Assembly: GCF_020181655.1 (NCBI RefSeq)
Contig: NZ_CP084032.1
Location: forward strand, 3,348,001-3,412,000
Direction: 5' to 3'
DNA from: Pectobacterium colocasium
GTDB taxonomy: Bacteria > Pseudomonadota > Gammaproteobacteria > Enterobacterales > Enterobacteriaceae
DNA length: 64,000 nt
The notes under the pieces are model-generated. The model had not been told where the DNA came from. It made no database searches and saw only the letters and a list, made by a program, of their open reading frames with translations. The position numbers were made by a program, and so were the translations under genes. Positions 9,885 through 19,206 of the stretch are shown here, piece by piece (position 1 is the stretch's first letter; every line of letters starts with the position of its first letter).

Positions 9885-10985
9885 TTACAATTCCGCATCC
9901 CAATTTCTGAAATAACGCTTTAATTTCTCTACCGTGTGTCGCCACTTCGGCGCGGTAGGCTTGCAGACCGTATTTTGGTTGCCGAAAAAACCGACTTCGT
10001 TCACCGCTTCTTGCTCACTGCGGGTTTCCAGCCATTTTACGGGGACAAAATACTCGGATTTATCGGGATCATCCGCATTCAGACGATAGAGATCGCGATA
10101 CTTCAGCACATCCATCGCCAGCTTTTCGCCGTCGTCAGTGTTGATGGTGAAGCTACTGGCAGGCTCAACTGCCCCCTGCACAATACCGACGCCAACGTAG
10201 CCCTTCGCTGGGATTTTTACCCACACTCGGTTGCCAGGCTGAAGCTGTTTTAACGTCTGGCTATACCAGCTTCCGCCGCCCGCACTGATAAAATTGTAGT
10301 GTCGCGCCTCTTCCCAGTTGCGGCTTTGCATGTCGCCAAACGAGACATAAAACTCCCCGTACCAAGGTTCCTTTGCGTTAGCACTGGTGGCTGTGGCCTG
10401 TGCGGCATTGGTTTGTGTCTCACTCGGGTCGATAAGCCACGTGCGGCTTAAGAACTGCTCATCACCGTGCTGGAATACCTTAAAGAACAGCACGTTAATC
10501 GAAATACCATTTTTGCTCAGATAATCGACGATGCGTTCGGTGGACGGATCCAGCTCAGCCGCCACAATGATGATTTGGTGCGACTGGTTGAGTGACTCCT
10601 CTTCCAGTTCGGAATTAAAACGTCGCTTGAACGCCTCACCGAGATTCCCACCACCGGAGAATTTTTCATAAATCTGCGACAGGCGCTCGGCGGTTAAGTC
10701 ATCCACCCAGGAGGCGTAATCCAGCGCCTGCGCCACCACTTCACGCGGCGTGCGATCACGCTTGAGTTCAATCAGGATCAGCGAGGCATCCGGTGCGATT
10801 GCCAGCAGGTCGATACGCCCGCTGTCGAGCGTATTGACCTCCTCACCAATCATCATCCACTGGTCGGACAGTATGGACGAATCTTGAATAATCATCTTCT
10901 GCAACAGTTTTTCAGTGGCGAGTTTGCTGATGGTCAGTGGCTGTGGATTCTCTCCCACCCGCCAGATAGCATGATGAACTGGCAT
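9885..10985 (-). CDS. NucS/DUF91-like PD-(D/E)XK nuclease-fold protein linked to the type I RM locus
   Basis: A 366-residue soluble protein. Residues ~50-95 form a PD-(D/E)XK core: SGRIDLLAIAP (Asp59), then SLILIELKRDRTP with Glu73 and Lys75, then AQALDYASWV. This is the arrangement of DUF91/NucS-type endonucleases and of related proteins that often sit in restriction-modification loci. The C-terminal half (~205-366) has no motif I recognise, though it looks like a separate folded domain rich in Trp and Tyr. The ATG follows AAGGAACAGACG, and only 10 bases separate it from the hsdS stop, so it is probably co-transcribed with hsdRMS. Its substrate is unknown; it could be an accessory nuclease or an independent defence protein. 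Confidence 0.7.
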   Translation of the reverse strand: MPVHHAIWRVGENPQPLTISKLATEKLLQKMIIQDSSILSDQWMMIGEEVNTLDSGRIDLLAIAPDASLILIELKRDRTPREVVAQALDYASWVDDLTAERLSQIYEKFSGGGNLGEAFKRRFNSELEEESLNQSHQIIIVAAELDPSTERIVDYLSKNGISINVLFFKVFQHGDEQFLSRTWLIDPSETQTNAAQATATSANAKEPWYGEFYVSFGDMQSRNWEEARHYNFISAGGGSWYSQTLKQLQPGNRVWVKIPAKGYVGVGIVQGAVEPASSFTINTDDGEKLAMDVLKYRDLYRLNADDPDKSEYFVPVKWLETRSEQEAVNEVGFFGNQNTVCKPTAPKWRHTVEKLKRYFRNWDAEL

Positions 10986-11185
10986 CGTCTGTTCCTTAGT
11001 TTAGTGCTGCGTCGGTAAGTGCATCCGCTAGGTGGAGTTGGGTTTGCTGGGCGGATTGCAGGCGGGATTTGAGAGACTCGCAGAAACCCAAAAGAATACT
11101 AGTTTTTTCTACTATCACCTTCTGCATTGATAAAGGCGGAAAGGCTAATTTTAAATTTGATAGTTCAGATGAATTAATATTCTTA

Positions 11186-12058
11186 GAGCCTATCCCAATA
11201 GGAATTGTTAGAATATAAGTAACTGAGAATTTTTGAGGACGTAGCATGACTGGCAGCAAGTGGCGGATTAGTGATGAACTCTGGGAAAAAATAGCGCCGC
11301 TTATTCCTGAACATAAAACTAACCATCCACTGGGAACGCACCGAAAACGGGTTGATGACCGAGTGGCTATGGACGCCATTTTCTTTGTTCTTCGCACCGG
11401 ATGCCAATGGAACGCACTGAATTAAACGGGGATCTGTTCATCAAGTTCTGTACACCGCCGCTTTCAGGAATGGCGCGCAGCGGGGGTTTTTGAGCGTTTC
11501 TGGCAGAGCGGATTGATGACCAGCGAGCAACTGAAAGCCATCGACTGGTCATGGTTGTCGATGGACGGCTGTATGACAAAATCCCCGCTGGCAGGCTCAA
11601 AAAAACAGGCCGGAACCCCACGGACCGGGGGAAACAGGGGGTAAAGCGTAGCCTGATGACCGATGCGAACGGGCTGCCGCTCTCAGTGGTTGTCGCAGGG
11701 GCAAATACTCACGATATCAGGTTAGTCACAGAGACCCTTGATGCGCTTCAGACGGGGAGGCCGGGCAGAAGGCTGAATATCTGTCTGGATAAGGGGTATG
11801 ACGCGGAATGGCTGGAAAGTGAACTGAAAAATCGGCGTTATGAACCGCATATCCAGTCGCGTAAAGAAGAATCCGATGCCAGCAAAGAGAATATGAATGA
11901 CAAAGCCCGTCGGTGGGTAGTGGAGAGGACGCACAGCTGGATGAACCGCTTCCGTCGGCTTCTGACTCGTTGGGAGAAAAAAGTCGAAAACGATGAGGCG
12001 ATGCTGCATTTTTCCTGCGGCATTATTGTCTGGAATAAAATCCTATTGGGATAGGCTC
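11186..12058 (+). mobile_element. IS5-family (IS427-group-like) insertion sequence, 873 bp
   Basis: Perfect 18-bp terminal inverted repeats: GAGCCTATCCCAATAGGA at 11186-11203 and its complement at 12041-12058. Three-base TTA duplications flank it (11183-11185 and 12059-12061). One two-frame transposase reads on the plus strand, opposite to hsdS. The size, ends and short duplication fit IS5-family elements of the IS427 group. The insertion is inside hsdS. Confidence 0.92.
11246..12054 (+). pseudogene. IS5-family transposase, frameshift type, with an in-frame stop
   Basis: The N-terminal frame begins MTGSKWRISDELWEKIAPL at 11246 and would run to an A7 tract at 11599-11605. There a -1 slip joins it to the C-terminal frame (KTGRNPTDRGKQGVKRSL), which ends at 12054. 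Programmed -1 frameshifting on such A-runs is usual in this IS group. DDE residues lie in DWSWLSMDG, NICLDKGYD and VVERTHSWMNR. A TAA at 11423-11425 interrupts the first frame after residue 59 (WNALN-stop); homologous-looking sequence simply continues behind it, so it is probably a nonsense change. The transposase is therefore likely inactive unless the stop is read through. Confidence 0.82.
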
Positions 12059-13649
12059 TTAACACCCGTAGTTGTTCTGATTGGCTTTTCGATTTGATCT
12101 CGAATAAAAATCGCCTTCATCATTAATGATATATATTCAGCACACACAAAATCATTGTACATTCTTGCGCGAATTAAATAACCGGCATAAGCATGGTTAA
12201 TTAAAGTTCGTCGAAGTAAAGTACACTGACCAACAATACTAAGACTTCCATTTGATCGAATAAAAATCAAATCGTCCTTTTCTAGTGATAACTCTCTCAC
12301 TTCATGCTCTGATAGATTACCAAACTTCATATCTTCTAAAGAAATTTCGCCTCCAACCACGTTGGGAATTCTCAGGACTGGATACCCATTAGTTAAATAA
12401 TCACATTTCTGAGAAGTCCCATACTTTAACTCTGTTAAAATTTCACCAAACCGAATCCATTCCCATTCCTGCGGTAATACAAAAGGTTTTTCCTCATCAC
12501 TCACTGGCGGCAACGGTTTTTGCTTTTTAATTTTGCCTTCTTTCACCAGTTGCGCTTTTTCCTGCTCAATACGTTTGAGCAGTTCAGAAGCCGGTTCGTC
12601 GTTAGGATCTTGCGGCACCAGTTTACCCATCACCGCCAGTTGCAGAATGGTTTGTTTAAGCGCGTCAATACTCGCTTCGGTAGTAAACAGCGTGTCGAAA
12701 TACTGGCTCATTCGCGCCCAACTTTCGGAGAGTTCTTCGGCATTCTGGCTATCAGTCAACGTTGCCAGCAGAGTTTCCACCAGTTGCTGATGGGCATCCA
12801 GGCTGGTTAGCGATTGCTGTTCCAGTTGGTCGCATAAAGATAATAAAAAAGTAGTCTCTTCTAATAATTGAGCACAGTTTCTCTTGGAAGGCATAGCTAC
12901 TAATAGCATTTCCAAATTTGATTTGTTTAAATTCTTAATTCCAATACCTTTACCCGAAGATCTTGTTTGCTCTCTGTACAATGGTGTTTTGAGGAAGAGT
13001 CCGATGAACTCATCGATTATTTTAGAGTATATTCTGACAACACCACAGAAAGCACCGAATGTGTAATTTCCATTCTCAAAAAATTGAGCAGCCTTTCCAA
13101 CAAGTGACTCCGAACCACTTGACATGGCTATTAATACATCCCCCATACGTAGGTATTGTTCAGGGGAAACCAATTCCTCATTAACATAGACAAGAGGCTC
13201 AAGTAAAATTTCAGATTGGATATTATTCGCTCTAAGGAGGGGTAGCATTCCGTCTTTCTTTATTTCCGAAGATTGAGCTTTCCCATATGTCACACCACGG
13301 ATAATTTCAGCAATATCCCCCAACCTTACCCACTCCCACCCGCTCGGCAATTCAAAAGGCTTCTCATCTTCGCTAATTTCCGGTAGCGGCTTCTGTTTTT
13401 TAATCTTCCCCTGCTTCACCAGCTCCGCTTTCTCAGCGGCAATACGCTTTAACAGCTCAGACGCCGGTTCATCATTCGGGTCCTGTGGCACCAATTTGCC
13501 GCGCACCGCCAGTTCCAGAATCAGCTCGCGCAGTTTCTTAATGCCGTAGAGGTCGATTTTGCCATTGCTGCCCCGCCCCGCAGTGGAGCGGGTTTGCAGA
13601 GCGGAAGTCCAGATATCGATATGGTCGGTAATCAGCGTCTCAACGGTCA

Positions 13650-15122
13650 TCAGTTCGCCCCCTTGTTACCTGCCAGTGCGGCACCGAGGATGTCACGTAA
13701 TTGGTTACGCAGCTCGCTGATTTCCGCCTGTTGCGTCTGGTACTGCGCCAGCAGCTCGTCCGGGTCGTGGCTGAGGGTTTCGCCCTGATACGGGTTCTTG
13801 CTATCGAGGTTAAAGTTGCGAGCGATGATGTCATCGATGCTGACTTTCCACGCCTGATTATTCTCTTCGCGGCTGGCAAAGCCATCCGCTTCATTACCCC
13901 ACCAGTCGATTTCCGCCTGAAACTCTTCAAACTTCATCGGTTTGGTTTTGCTGTAGTTCTTCACGCCGTCTGGGTACGGGTGCTCATAAAACCACACTTC
14001 TTTGGTTGGCTGGCCTTTGGTGAAGAACAGAATATTGGTTTTAATGCCGGTATACGGGTTAAACACGCCGTTCGGCAAACGCACAATGGTGTGCAGGTTG
14101 CATTCCTCGGTAAGCAGCTTTTTGATTTTGGTTTTCACGCCTTCACCAAACAGCGTACCGTCCGGCAACACCACCGCCGCGCGACCTTTGTCGGCCAGCA
14201 CTTCAATAATCAGTTGCAGGAACAGATCGGCGGTTTCGCGGGTCTGCATTTCTGCTGGGAAGTTTTTCTCGATGCCGTCTTCTTCGGTTCCGCCAAACGG
14301 CGGGTTGGTGACAATCACATCCAGTTGTTCGTCCCAGGAAGAGAGCGGCTTGTTGAGCGTATTGTCGTGACGGATTTGTATCGGCACTTCAATACCGTGC
14401 AACAGCATATTGGTGGTACACAGCAGATGGGGAAGCTGTTTTTTCTCTACGCCATAGATCTGTTTTTGCAGCGTTTTGTGGTCTTCAGTGGTGTTAACGT
14501 AATGCGCTTTCACATGGTCGAACGCACAGGCAAGAAAGCCGCCAGTGCCGCAGGCCGGGTCCATAATGGACTCGCCCAGTTTCGGGTCAATACGGTTGAC
14601 CATAAAGCGCGTCACCGCACGCGGAGTATAGAACTCGCCCGCATTACCGGCGCTTTGCAAGTCGCGCAGGATCTGTTCGTAGATATCGCCAAACAGATGG
14701 CGCTCCTGGCTGCTGCTGAAGTCGATTTCGTTGAGCTTGTTGACCACCTGACGCAGCAGCGTACCGTTTTTCATGTAGTTGTAGGCATCGCTGAACGCCT
14801 GTTTGACCACAAAGCCACGCGGGTTCTTATCAATCGGCGCGGTGAGGTTTTTCAGGGTCGGGAACAGATCGTCATTCACAAATTCCAGTAGCGCATCACC
14901 GGTGATGCCCTCGCTGTTTGCCGCCCAGCTACGCCATAAATAGCGTTGTGGGATCGGGAACTGGTAGTGATCCTGCTCCAGTTCCAGTTCTTCTTCCTGG
15001 GTATCAAAAATCTTCAAAAACAACAGCCATGAAAGTTGCCCGAGGCGCTGGGCATCGCCGTCCACCCCGGCGTCTTTACGCATAATGTCCTGAAGGGATT
15101 TAATGACTGAACTAATCGACAT
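13650..15122 (-). CDS. hsdM: Type I restriction-modification DNA methyltransferase subunit HsdM
   Basis: A 490-residue N6-adenine methyltransferase. An HsdM N-terminal helical domain (~1-140) is followed by motif I DPACGTGGF (188-196), which binds S-adenosylmethionine, and catalytic motif IV NPPF (273-276). GEFYTPRAVTRFM (~162-174) is characteristic of HsdM. Two HsdM and one HsdS form the modification enzyme, and HsdR completes the restriction complex. The gene lies 72 bases after hsdR and overlaps hsdS by one base, the normal order for a Type I operon. It appears intact, but its partner HsdS is disrupted, so full-site methylation is doubtful. Confidence 0.96.
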   Translation of the reverse strand: MSISSVIKSLQDIMRKDAGVDGDAQRLGQLSWLLFLKIFDTQEEELELEQDHYQFPIPQRYLWRSWAANSEGITGDALLEFVNDDLFPTLKNLTAPIDKNPRGFVVKQAFSDAYNYMKNGTLLRQVVNKLNEIDFSSSQERHLFGDIYEQILRDLQSAGNAGEFYTPRAVTRFMVNRIDPKLGESIMDPACGTGGFLACAFDHVKAHYVNTTEDHKTLQKQIYGVEKKQLPHLLCTTNMLLHGIEVPIQIRHDNTLNKPLSSWDEQLDVIVTNPPFGGTEEDGIEKNFPAEMQTRETADLFLQLIIEVLADKGRAAVVLPDGTLFGEGVKTKIKKLLTEECNLHTIVRLPNGVFNPYTGIKTNILFFTKGQPTKEVWFYEHPYPDGVKNYSKTKPMKFEEFQAEIDWWGNEADGFASREENNQAWKVSIDDIIARNFNLDSKNPYQGETLSHDPDELLAQYQTQQAEISELRNQLRDILGAALAGNKGAN

Positions 15123-15194
15123 CTTTTCTTTCCATTCTTAAAAAAGGATGCCACCGGACGCAGGCGCGACCAGTGGCACAATGTTTATGCGTTA

Positions 15195-17627
15195 TCAGGC
15201 TGAGCGCGGCGGTAACTGGTAGATCTCGTTCTCCAGTTCGTTGACAGCTTTCTCATACGCCTGTTTGTCACCAAAACGGGTTTTAATGATCTCAATGGGG
15301 CGGCCCAGCGCATCGAAGGGTTTCAGTTTTAGCACCTGAACATCCTCGCTTTCCTGCACGCCTTCATCGGCGTATTTATCCAGCAGCGTGCTAAGCACCT
15401 GCCGCGCCGGTTCAGCGTATTTCGTAAAGTAGTTACGCTTACGCACATTCGCCACGCGCTCCTGACGGGTTAACGGCGGCTGACCGTACACCACATGGCA
15501 GAGCAAATCAAACGGATCGAGATCTTTACCCACCTCTTCCGCCAGCACATCCCACAGAACGCCTAGCTGCGCCAGTTCTTCGATGATGACCTGCTTGCGT
15601 GGCGCATCCTGCCATTTACGTACAAAGCTATCCAGTGAAGCGTACTCACTCTCTTTGAGCATCGTTTTCCGAGTGTAATCCTGGAAGGATTCGGTCACCA
15701 GTTTGCCGTCAGAATCGTAATACTGAACGCGCTTAGCCAGCACCTTTACATCCACCCCATTCACATAGAATTTGCGGACGTTGTCTTCATCATCCTCATG
15801 AAATTCGCCGCTGCCCCAGTGATAATCATGATTGGTCTGGTAGTCAGCGGCATCTTCTCGCGCTTCATTGGCGACATTATCGTCGTCATTTTCCTCATCC
15901 AGTTTTTCATTGAAATCGGAATTTTGATCGGAAATGTCGTTGGGCTTTACCACCAGCACTTTTTCTGGCAAGCCGTCAAAGCGGGGATCGGCAAACAGTT
16001 CTGTCGCTTTTTTGAAGTCGAGAATGGTAAACCACAGTTTTCCGTGCTTTTCGTTGATACGCGTGCCACGCCCGATGATTTGTTTAAATTTGGTCATGGA
16101 CTGGATGTTTTGATCCAGCACCACCAGCTTACAGGTCTGGGCATCGACGCCAGTGGTCATCAACTCTGAGGTGGTCGCAATAACCGGATAGGCTTTTTTG
16201 GGATCGATAAAATTCTCCAACTGTGCCTTGCCGATCTCGTCATCACCGGTGATTTTCATCACGTATTTTTCGTTCTTCAATACCTGTTCAAGGTTGAGGA
16301 TCACCAGTGCATGACGCATGCGGTCGGCGTGATCGATGTCGTTGCAGAAAACGATGGTTTTATCCATCGGGTCAGTGCGTTTCAGATAATCGGTGATGGT
16401 CTGCGCTACCAGCATAGTGCGCTCATCAATCACCAAGGTGCGGTCAAAATCTTTCAGGTTGTAGATACGGTCTTCAATTTCTTTGCCGTATTTATCCAAC
16501 TGACCTTTGACGGGCCGCCAGCCTTGTACATCGACGTCAATATCGACGCGCACCACTTTGTAAGGCGCGAGGAAACCGTCTTCAATGCCTTCTTTCAGCG
16601 AGTAGGTGTAAACCGGTTCGCCAAAGTAATCGATATTAGAGACGTCTTCGGTTTCTTTTGGCGTTGCCGTCAGCCCCACCTGTGTGGCACTACCGAAATA
16701 TTCCAGAATCTCCCGCCAGGCTGAATCTTCAGACGCGCTGCCACGGTGGCATTCGTCAATCACGATCAGGTCAAAGAAATCTGGTGACACCTGTTTATAG
16801 GCTTTCTGATGTTCTTCCGGTCCGGTTATCGCTTGGTACAATGCCAGATGCACCTCGTAAGCTGGGTCAATGGTGCGCCCGGAGACTTTGGTCATCGCGG
16901 TGCCGAACGGCTGAAAATCATTACGTTTCGCCTGGTCGACCAGAATGTTGCGGTCCGCGAGGAAGAGAATGCGTTTTTTGTTTTTCGCTTTCCACAATCG
17001 CCAGATTATCTGGAACGCCGTGTAGGTTTTTCCTGTCCCTGTCGCCATGACCAGCAGAATACGGTTTTTACCTGCCGATACGGCATCCACCGTCCGGTTG
17101 ATCGCCTGCATCTGATAATAACGGGGGGATTTCCCACTGCCGTCGTCGTAATAATCCTGACTGATTACGGGCAACTGCTGCTGAGTGAACCCTTTCCAGA
17201 CACAATATTTTTGCCAGAGTTGTTCTGGTGTTGGGAAATCACTGAGCGCAATTTCGGATTCGAGCTGCTGCGGATTCGTTTTATCGTGGAAAACAAACCC
17301 ATCGCCATTAGAAGCAAACACAAAGGGCACATCAAGCAGACTGGCGTAGTCCAACCCTTGCTGCATCCCTTTGCTGATGGCGTGCTTGTTAGCTTTGGCT
17401 TCGATGACTGCCAGCGGCAAGTTCGGCTTGTGGTACAGTACGATATCGGCAGATTTGACTTTGACACGTGAGGCTAGTTTTCCACGAACCACAATCTTGC
17501 CATCACGCAGTTTCACTTCCTGACGAATCTGAGCAAAATCATCCCAGCCTGCATCCTTAACCGCAGGAAGGATAAATTTGCTGATGATATCCGTTTCAGT
17601 CAGGTGCGTTTTGTTCACGCCAGCCAT
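15195..17627 (-). CDS. hsdR: Type I restriction endonuclease subunit HsdR (EcoEI-like)
   Basis: An 810-residue motor-nuclease. The N-terminal PD-(D/E)XK nuclease has Asp61 (SADIVLYHK) and Glu76/Lys78 (AVIEAKAN). The superfamily 2 translocase follows with Walker A ATGTGKT (195-201), DECH (291-294), GLTATPKET (motif III) and the motif VI region [16 protein letters not shown]-terminal EcoEI-R type domain completes it. HsdR pulls DNA through the HsdM/HsdS complex and cuts at a distance when the target is unmethylated. GGAG precedes the ATG by about nine bases. The short, single-frame layout matches EcoEI-type (Type IB) enzymes more than the longer EcoR124 type. It leads the hsdR-M-S operon. Confidence 0.95.
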   Translation of the reverse strand: MAGVNKTHLTETDIISKFILPAVKDAGWDDFAQIRQEVKLRDGKIVVRGKLASRVKVKSADIVLYHKPNLPLAVIEAKANKHAISKGMQQGLDYASLLDVPFVFASNGDGFVFHDKTNPQQLESEIALSDFPTPEQLWQKYCVWKGFTQQQLPVISQDYYDDGSGKSPRYYQMQAINRTVDAVSAGKNRILLVMATGTGKTYTAFQIIWRLWKAKNKKRILFLADRNILVDQAKRNDFQPFGTAMTKVSGRTIDPAYEVHLALYQAITGPEEHQKAYKQVSPDFFDLIVIDECHRGSASEDSAWREILEYFGSATQVGLTATPKETEDVSNIDYFGEPVYTYSLKEGIEDGFLAPYKVVRVDIDVDVQGWRPVKGQLDKYGKEIEDRIYNLKDFDRTLVIDERTMLVAQTITDYLKRTDPMDKTIVFCNDIDHADRMRHALVILNLEQVLKNEKYVMKITGDDEIGKAQLENFIDPKKAYPVIATTSELMTTGVDAQTCKLVVLDQNIQSMTKFKQIIGRGTRINEKHGKLWFTILDFKKATELFADPRFDGLPEKVLVVKPNDISDQNSDFNEKLDEENDDDNVANEAREDAADYQTNHDYHWGSGEFHEDDEDNVRKFYVNGVDVKVLAKRVQYYDSDGKLVTESFQDYTRKTMLKESEYASLDSFVRKWQDAPRKQVIIEELAQLGVLWDVLAEEVGKDLDPFDLLCHVVYGQPPLTRQERVANVRKRNYFTKYAEPARQVLSTLLDKYADEGVQESEDVQVLKLKPFDALGRPIEIIKTRFGDKQAYEKAVNELENEIYQLPPRSA

Positions 17628-17735
17628 AGCAGGTCACTCCACGATATTGGGTTAACTCTGATTTTACACAGATTAGTGCATCAGGTAATGGCCTGAAACC
17701 TTATTGCTGTCACTCTTCTCGACAAAATAAGACCA

Positions 17736-17758
17736 GCTCAGTGCAACAATCACTGAGC
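17736..17758 (-). terminator. Terminator hairpin after the monooxygenase gene
   Basis: The stem GCTCAGTG (17736-17743) / CACTGAGC (17751-17758) lies 15 bases past the minus-strand monooxygenase stop. Read on the minus strand it is followed by a T-rich stretch (GGTCTTATTTTG). It separates this gene from the hsdR promoter region. Confidence 0.6.
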
Positions 17759-17772
17759 CGGCAACGTTTATG

Positions 17773-19206
17773 CTATTGAACTCGCCAGCCACTAAAGTAA
17801 TGGCCGATCGCGGAAGGATGGTCGAGAGGAGCGGTGGCGGCGATATAGCCATCTGGCCGAACTAACAGGTACTGATCGGAATAGGGGCTACTTCCCGCTT
17901 CAATGTGCAGGACATTGACGATATCAGGCAGTGATGCAGGAACATCTGCCGTACCAATGATGAGCAAACTGTAATGGTGATAATTTAGCTGTGAGTAAAT
18001 GCGGTTTGGCTGACCAGATTGAGAATCACACCACATAAAATCATGCAGCCTGTCGCCAACACTTCCACCTGTTCCATAGCGAACGCCCATTCCCGTGATG
18101 TAACCCGCACGTTTTTCGACAATCTTGACGTAGTCATCGGCATGGGTGCCGGTATCTGAGGTTTTGGTTGAACGCACGAGTTCCGCTGACGTTTTTACCA
18201 CTTCCAGCGCGACCGCTTTTCGCTCTGTTTCGTAAGTCTGTAATAACGTTTGGGGCGCATGATGATGGGTAATCATCGCGATTTTCCAGATGAGGTTAAA
18301 GGCATCAGCCAACCCGGTATTTAACCCTTGCCCACCATTTACCGAGTGAATGTGGCTCGCATCACCAGCGATAAATATTTTATTTTCAAGGTTATAGTGT
18401 TCTGCTACAGACTCTTTAACCGAGAATTGTGAATACCACTCAATAGACTTGAAGCGCAGACGGTGTGGTTGCAGAGCATGGTTAATTTTATCTATCGCCT
18501 GCTGTTGCGTGAAATCCTCACTTTCCATCTGGATATAGAAACGATCAATCTTACCTTCACGTGGTATCCAGGCGACATCGGCGGTTTCTGCCTGGAAAAC
18601 AATAATTTCCGGAACTTTGGGAAAATCAGTGTCTATTTCGCCATCAATCACTGCCCAGGTAATCTGTGGTCGAGTAATCTCAAACGGGATAGCGAAGTGT
18701 TGGCGCACAAACGATCGTGACCCATCGGCGCCAATCACGTACCGGGAGCGAACTACCTCACCGCTGGAAAGCGTGGTGAGGCAGCCGTCTTCCTCTAACA
18801 CAATATCTTGCACGGCGGTATTGCGGCGCACGTCTTTGTTTAATTCGGTGAGCTTAGTATCGAGCACTTGTTCTACATAAGCCTGACCAATCATTAAGAA
18901 ATGTTTGTGAAAACAGCCTTGTAGAGCCTCCCACCAGGTAGACTGGCGTGAAATAAACTTGCCTTTTGACCAGACAGAGCTGGTATTGCAGGTTTTACCC
19001 AAGGGGTAAAGATCATCGAATAAACCTATAATTTCAAGCAGTTGCAAGCTGCGGGCGTTTAGCGCATCAGCACGGCCGACCGTTAACGGCCCTTGCGATT
19101 TGTCGATAATGACGGTGCTTAAACCGGACAGATGGGCAAGATAAGCACAGGCCAAACCGACCGGCCCCGCGCCGATAATCATGAGATCAACATGCTGTGG
19201 TTTCAT
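17773..19206 (-). CDS. FAD-dependent monooxygenase (PheA/TfdB-like hydroxylase)
   Basis: A 477-residue flavoprotein of the aromatic hydroxylase type. It has the dinucleotide-binding GAGPVGLA (12-19), the GADGSRSFVR box (~160) and the FAD ribityl-binding GDASHIHSVNGGQGLNTG (~300). A C-terminal thioredoxin-like extension resembles phenol/2,4-dichlorophenol hydroxylases. Such enzymes use NAD(P)H and oxygen to hydroxylate aromatic or polyketide-like substrates. The start codon overlaps the stop of the dioxygenase gene by four bases, so the two are translationally coupled and likely act in one pathway. No regulator or transporter sits beside them. The substrate is unknown. Confidence 0.85.
   Translation of the reverse strand: MKPQHVDLMIIGAGPVGLACAYLAHLSGLSTVIIDKSQGPLTVGRADALNARSLQLLEIIGLFDDLYPLGKTCNTSSVWSKGKFISRQSTWWEALQGCFHKHFLMIGQAYVEQVLDTKLTELNKDVRRNTAVQDIVLEEDGCLTTLSSGEVVRSRYVIGADGSRSFVRQHFAIPFEITRPQITWAVIDGEIDTDFPKVPEIIVFQAETADVAWIPREGKIDRFYIQMESEDFTQQQAIDKINHALQPHRLRFKSIEWYSQFSVKESVAEHYNLENKIFIAGDASHIHSVNGGQGLNTGLADAFNLIWKIAMITHHHAPQTLLQTYETERKAVALEVVKTSAELVRSTKTSDTGTHADDYVKIVEKRAGYITGMGVRYGTGGSVGDRLHDFMWCDSQSGQPNRIYSQLNYHHYSLLIIGTADVPASLPDIVNVLHIEAGSSPYSDQYLLVRPDGYIAATAPLDHPSAIGHYFSGWRVQ

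Larger units (their letters stand above)
10996..13650 (-). pseudogene. hsdS: Type I RM specificity subunit HsdS, split by an IS5-family insertion
   Basis: The 5' part (13650 down to 12059) and the 3' part (11185 down to 10996) flank an insertion sequence. Deleting the IS and one TTA target copy rejoins the frame as TTGVKNINSSELSN, giving about 592 residues ending in a typical HsdS C-terminus (SAQQTQLHLADALTDAAL). HsdS gives HsdM and HsdR their DNA target. Two target-recognition domains are preceded by near-identical spacer repeats, each with KLVPQDPNDEPASELLKR (~52-69 and ~343-360) and KIKKQKPLP. As it stands, translation from ATG 13650 runs into the IS and stops after 535 residues, leaving recognition domain 1 complete and most of domain 2. 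The start overlaps the hsdM stop by one base (TGATG). A half-active truncated HsdS is possible. Confidence 0.9.

Noticed and set aside
13701..14891. 396-codon frame opposite hsdM.
   Set aside because: Shadow of a conserved hsdM on the other strand; composition not protein-like.
16809..17471. 220-codon frame opposite hsdR.
   Set aside because: Antisense to the conserved nuclease and helicase motifs of hsdR; no start signal.
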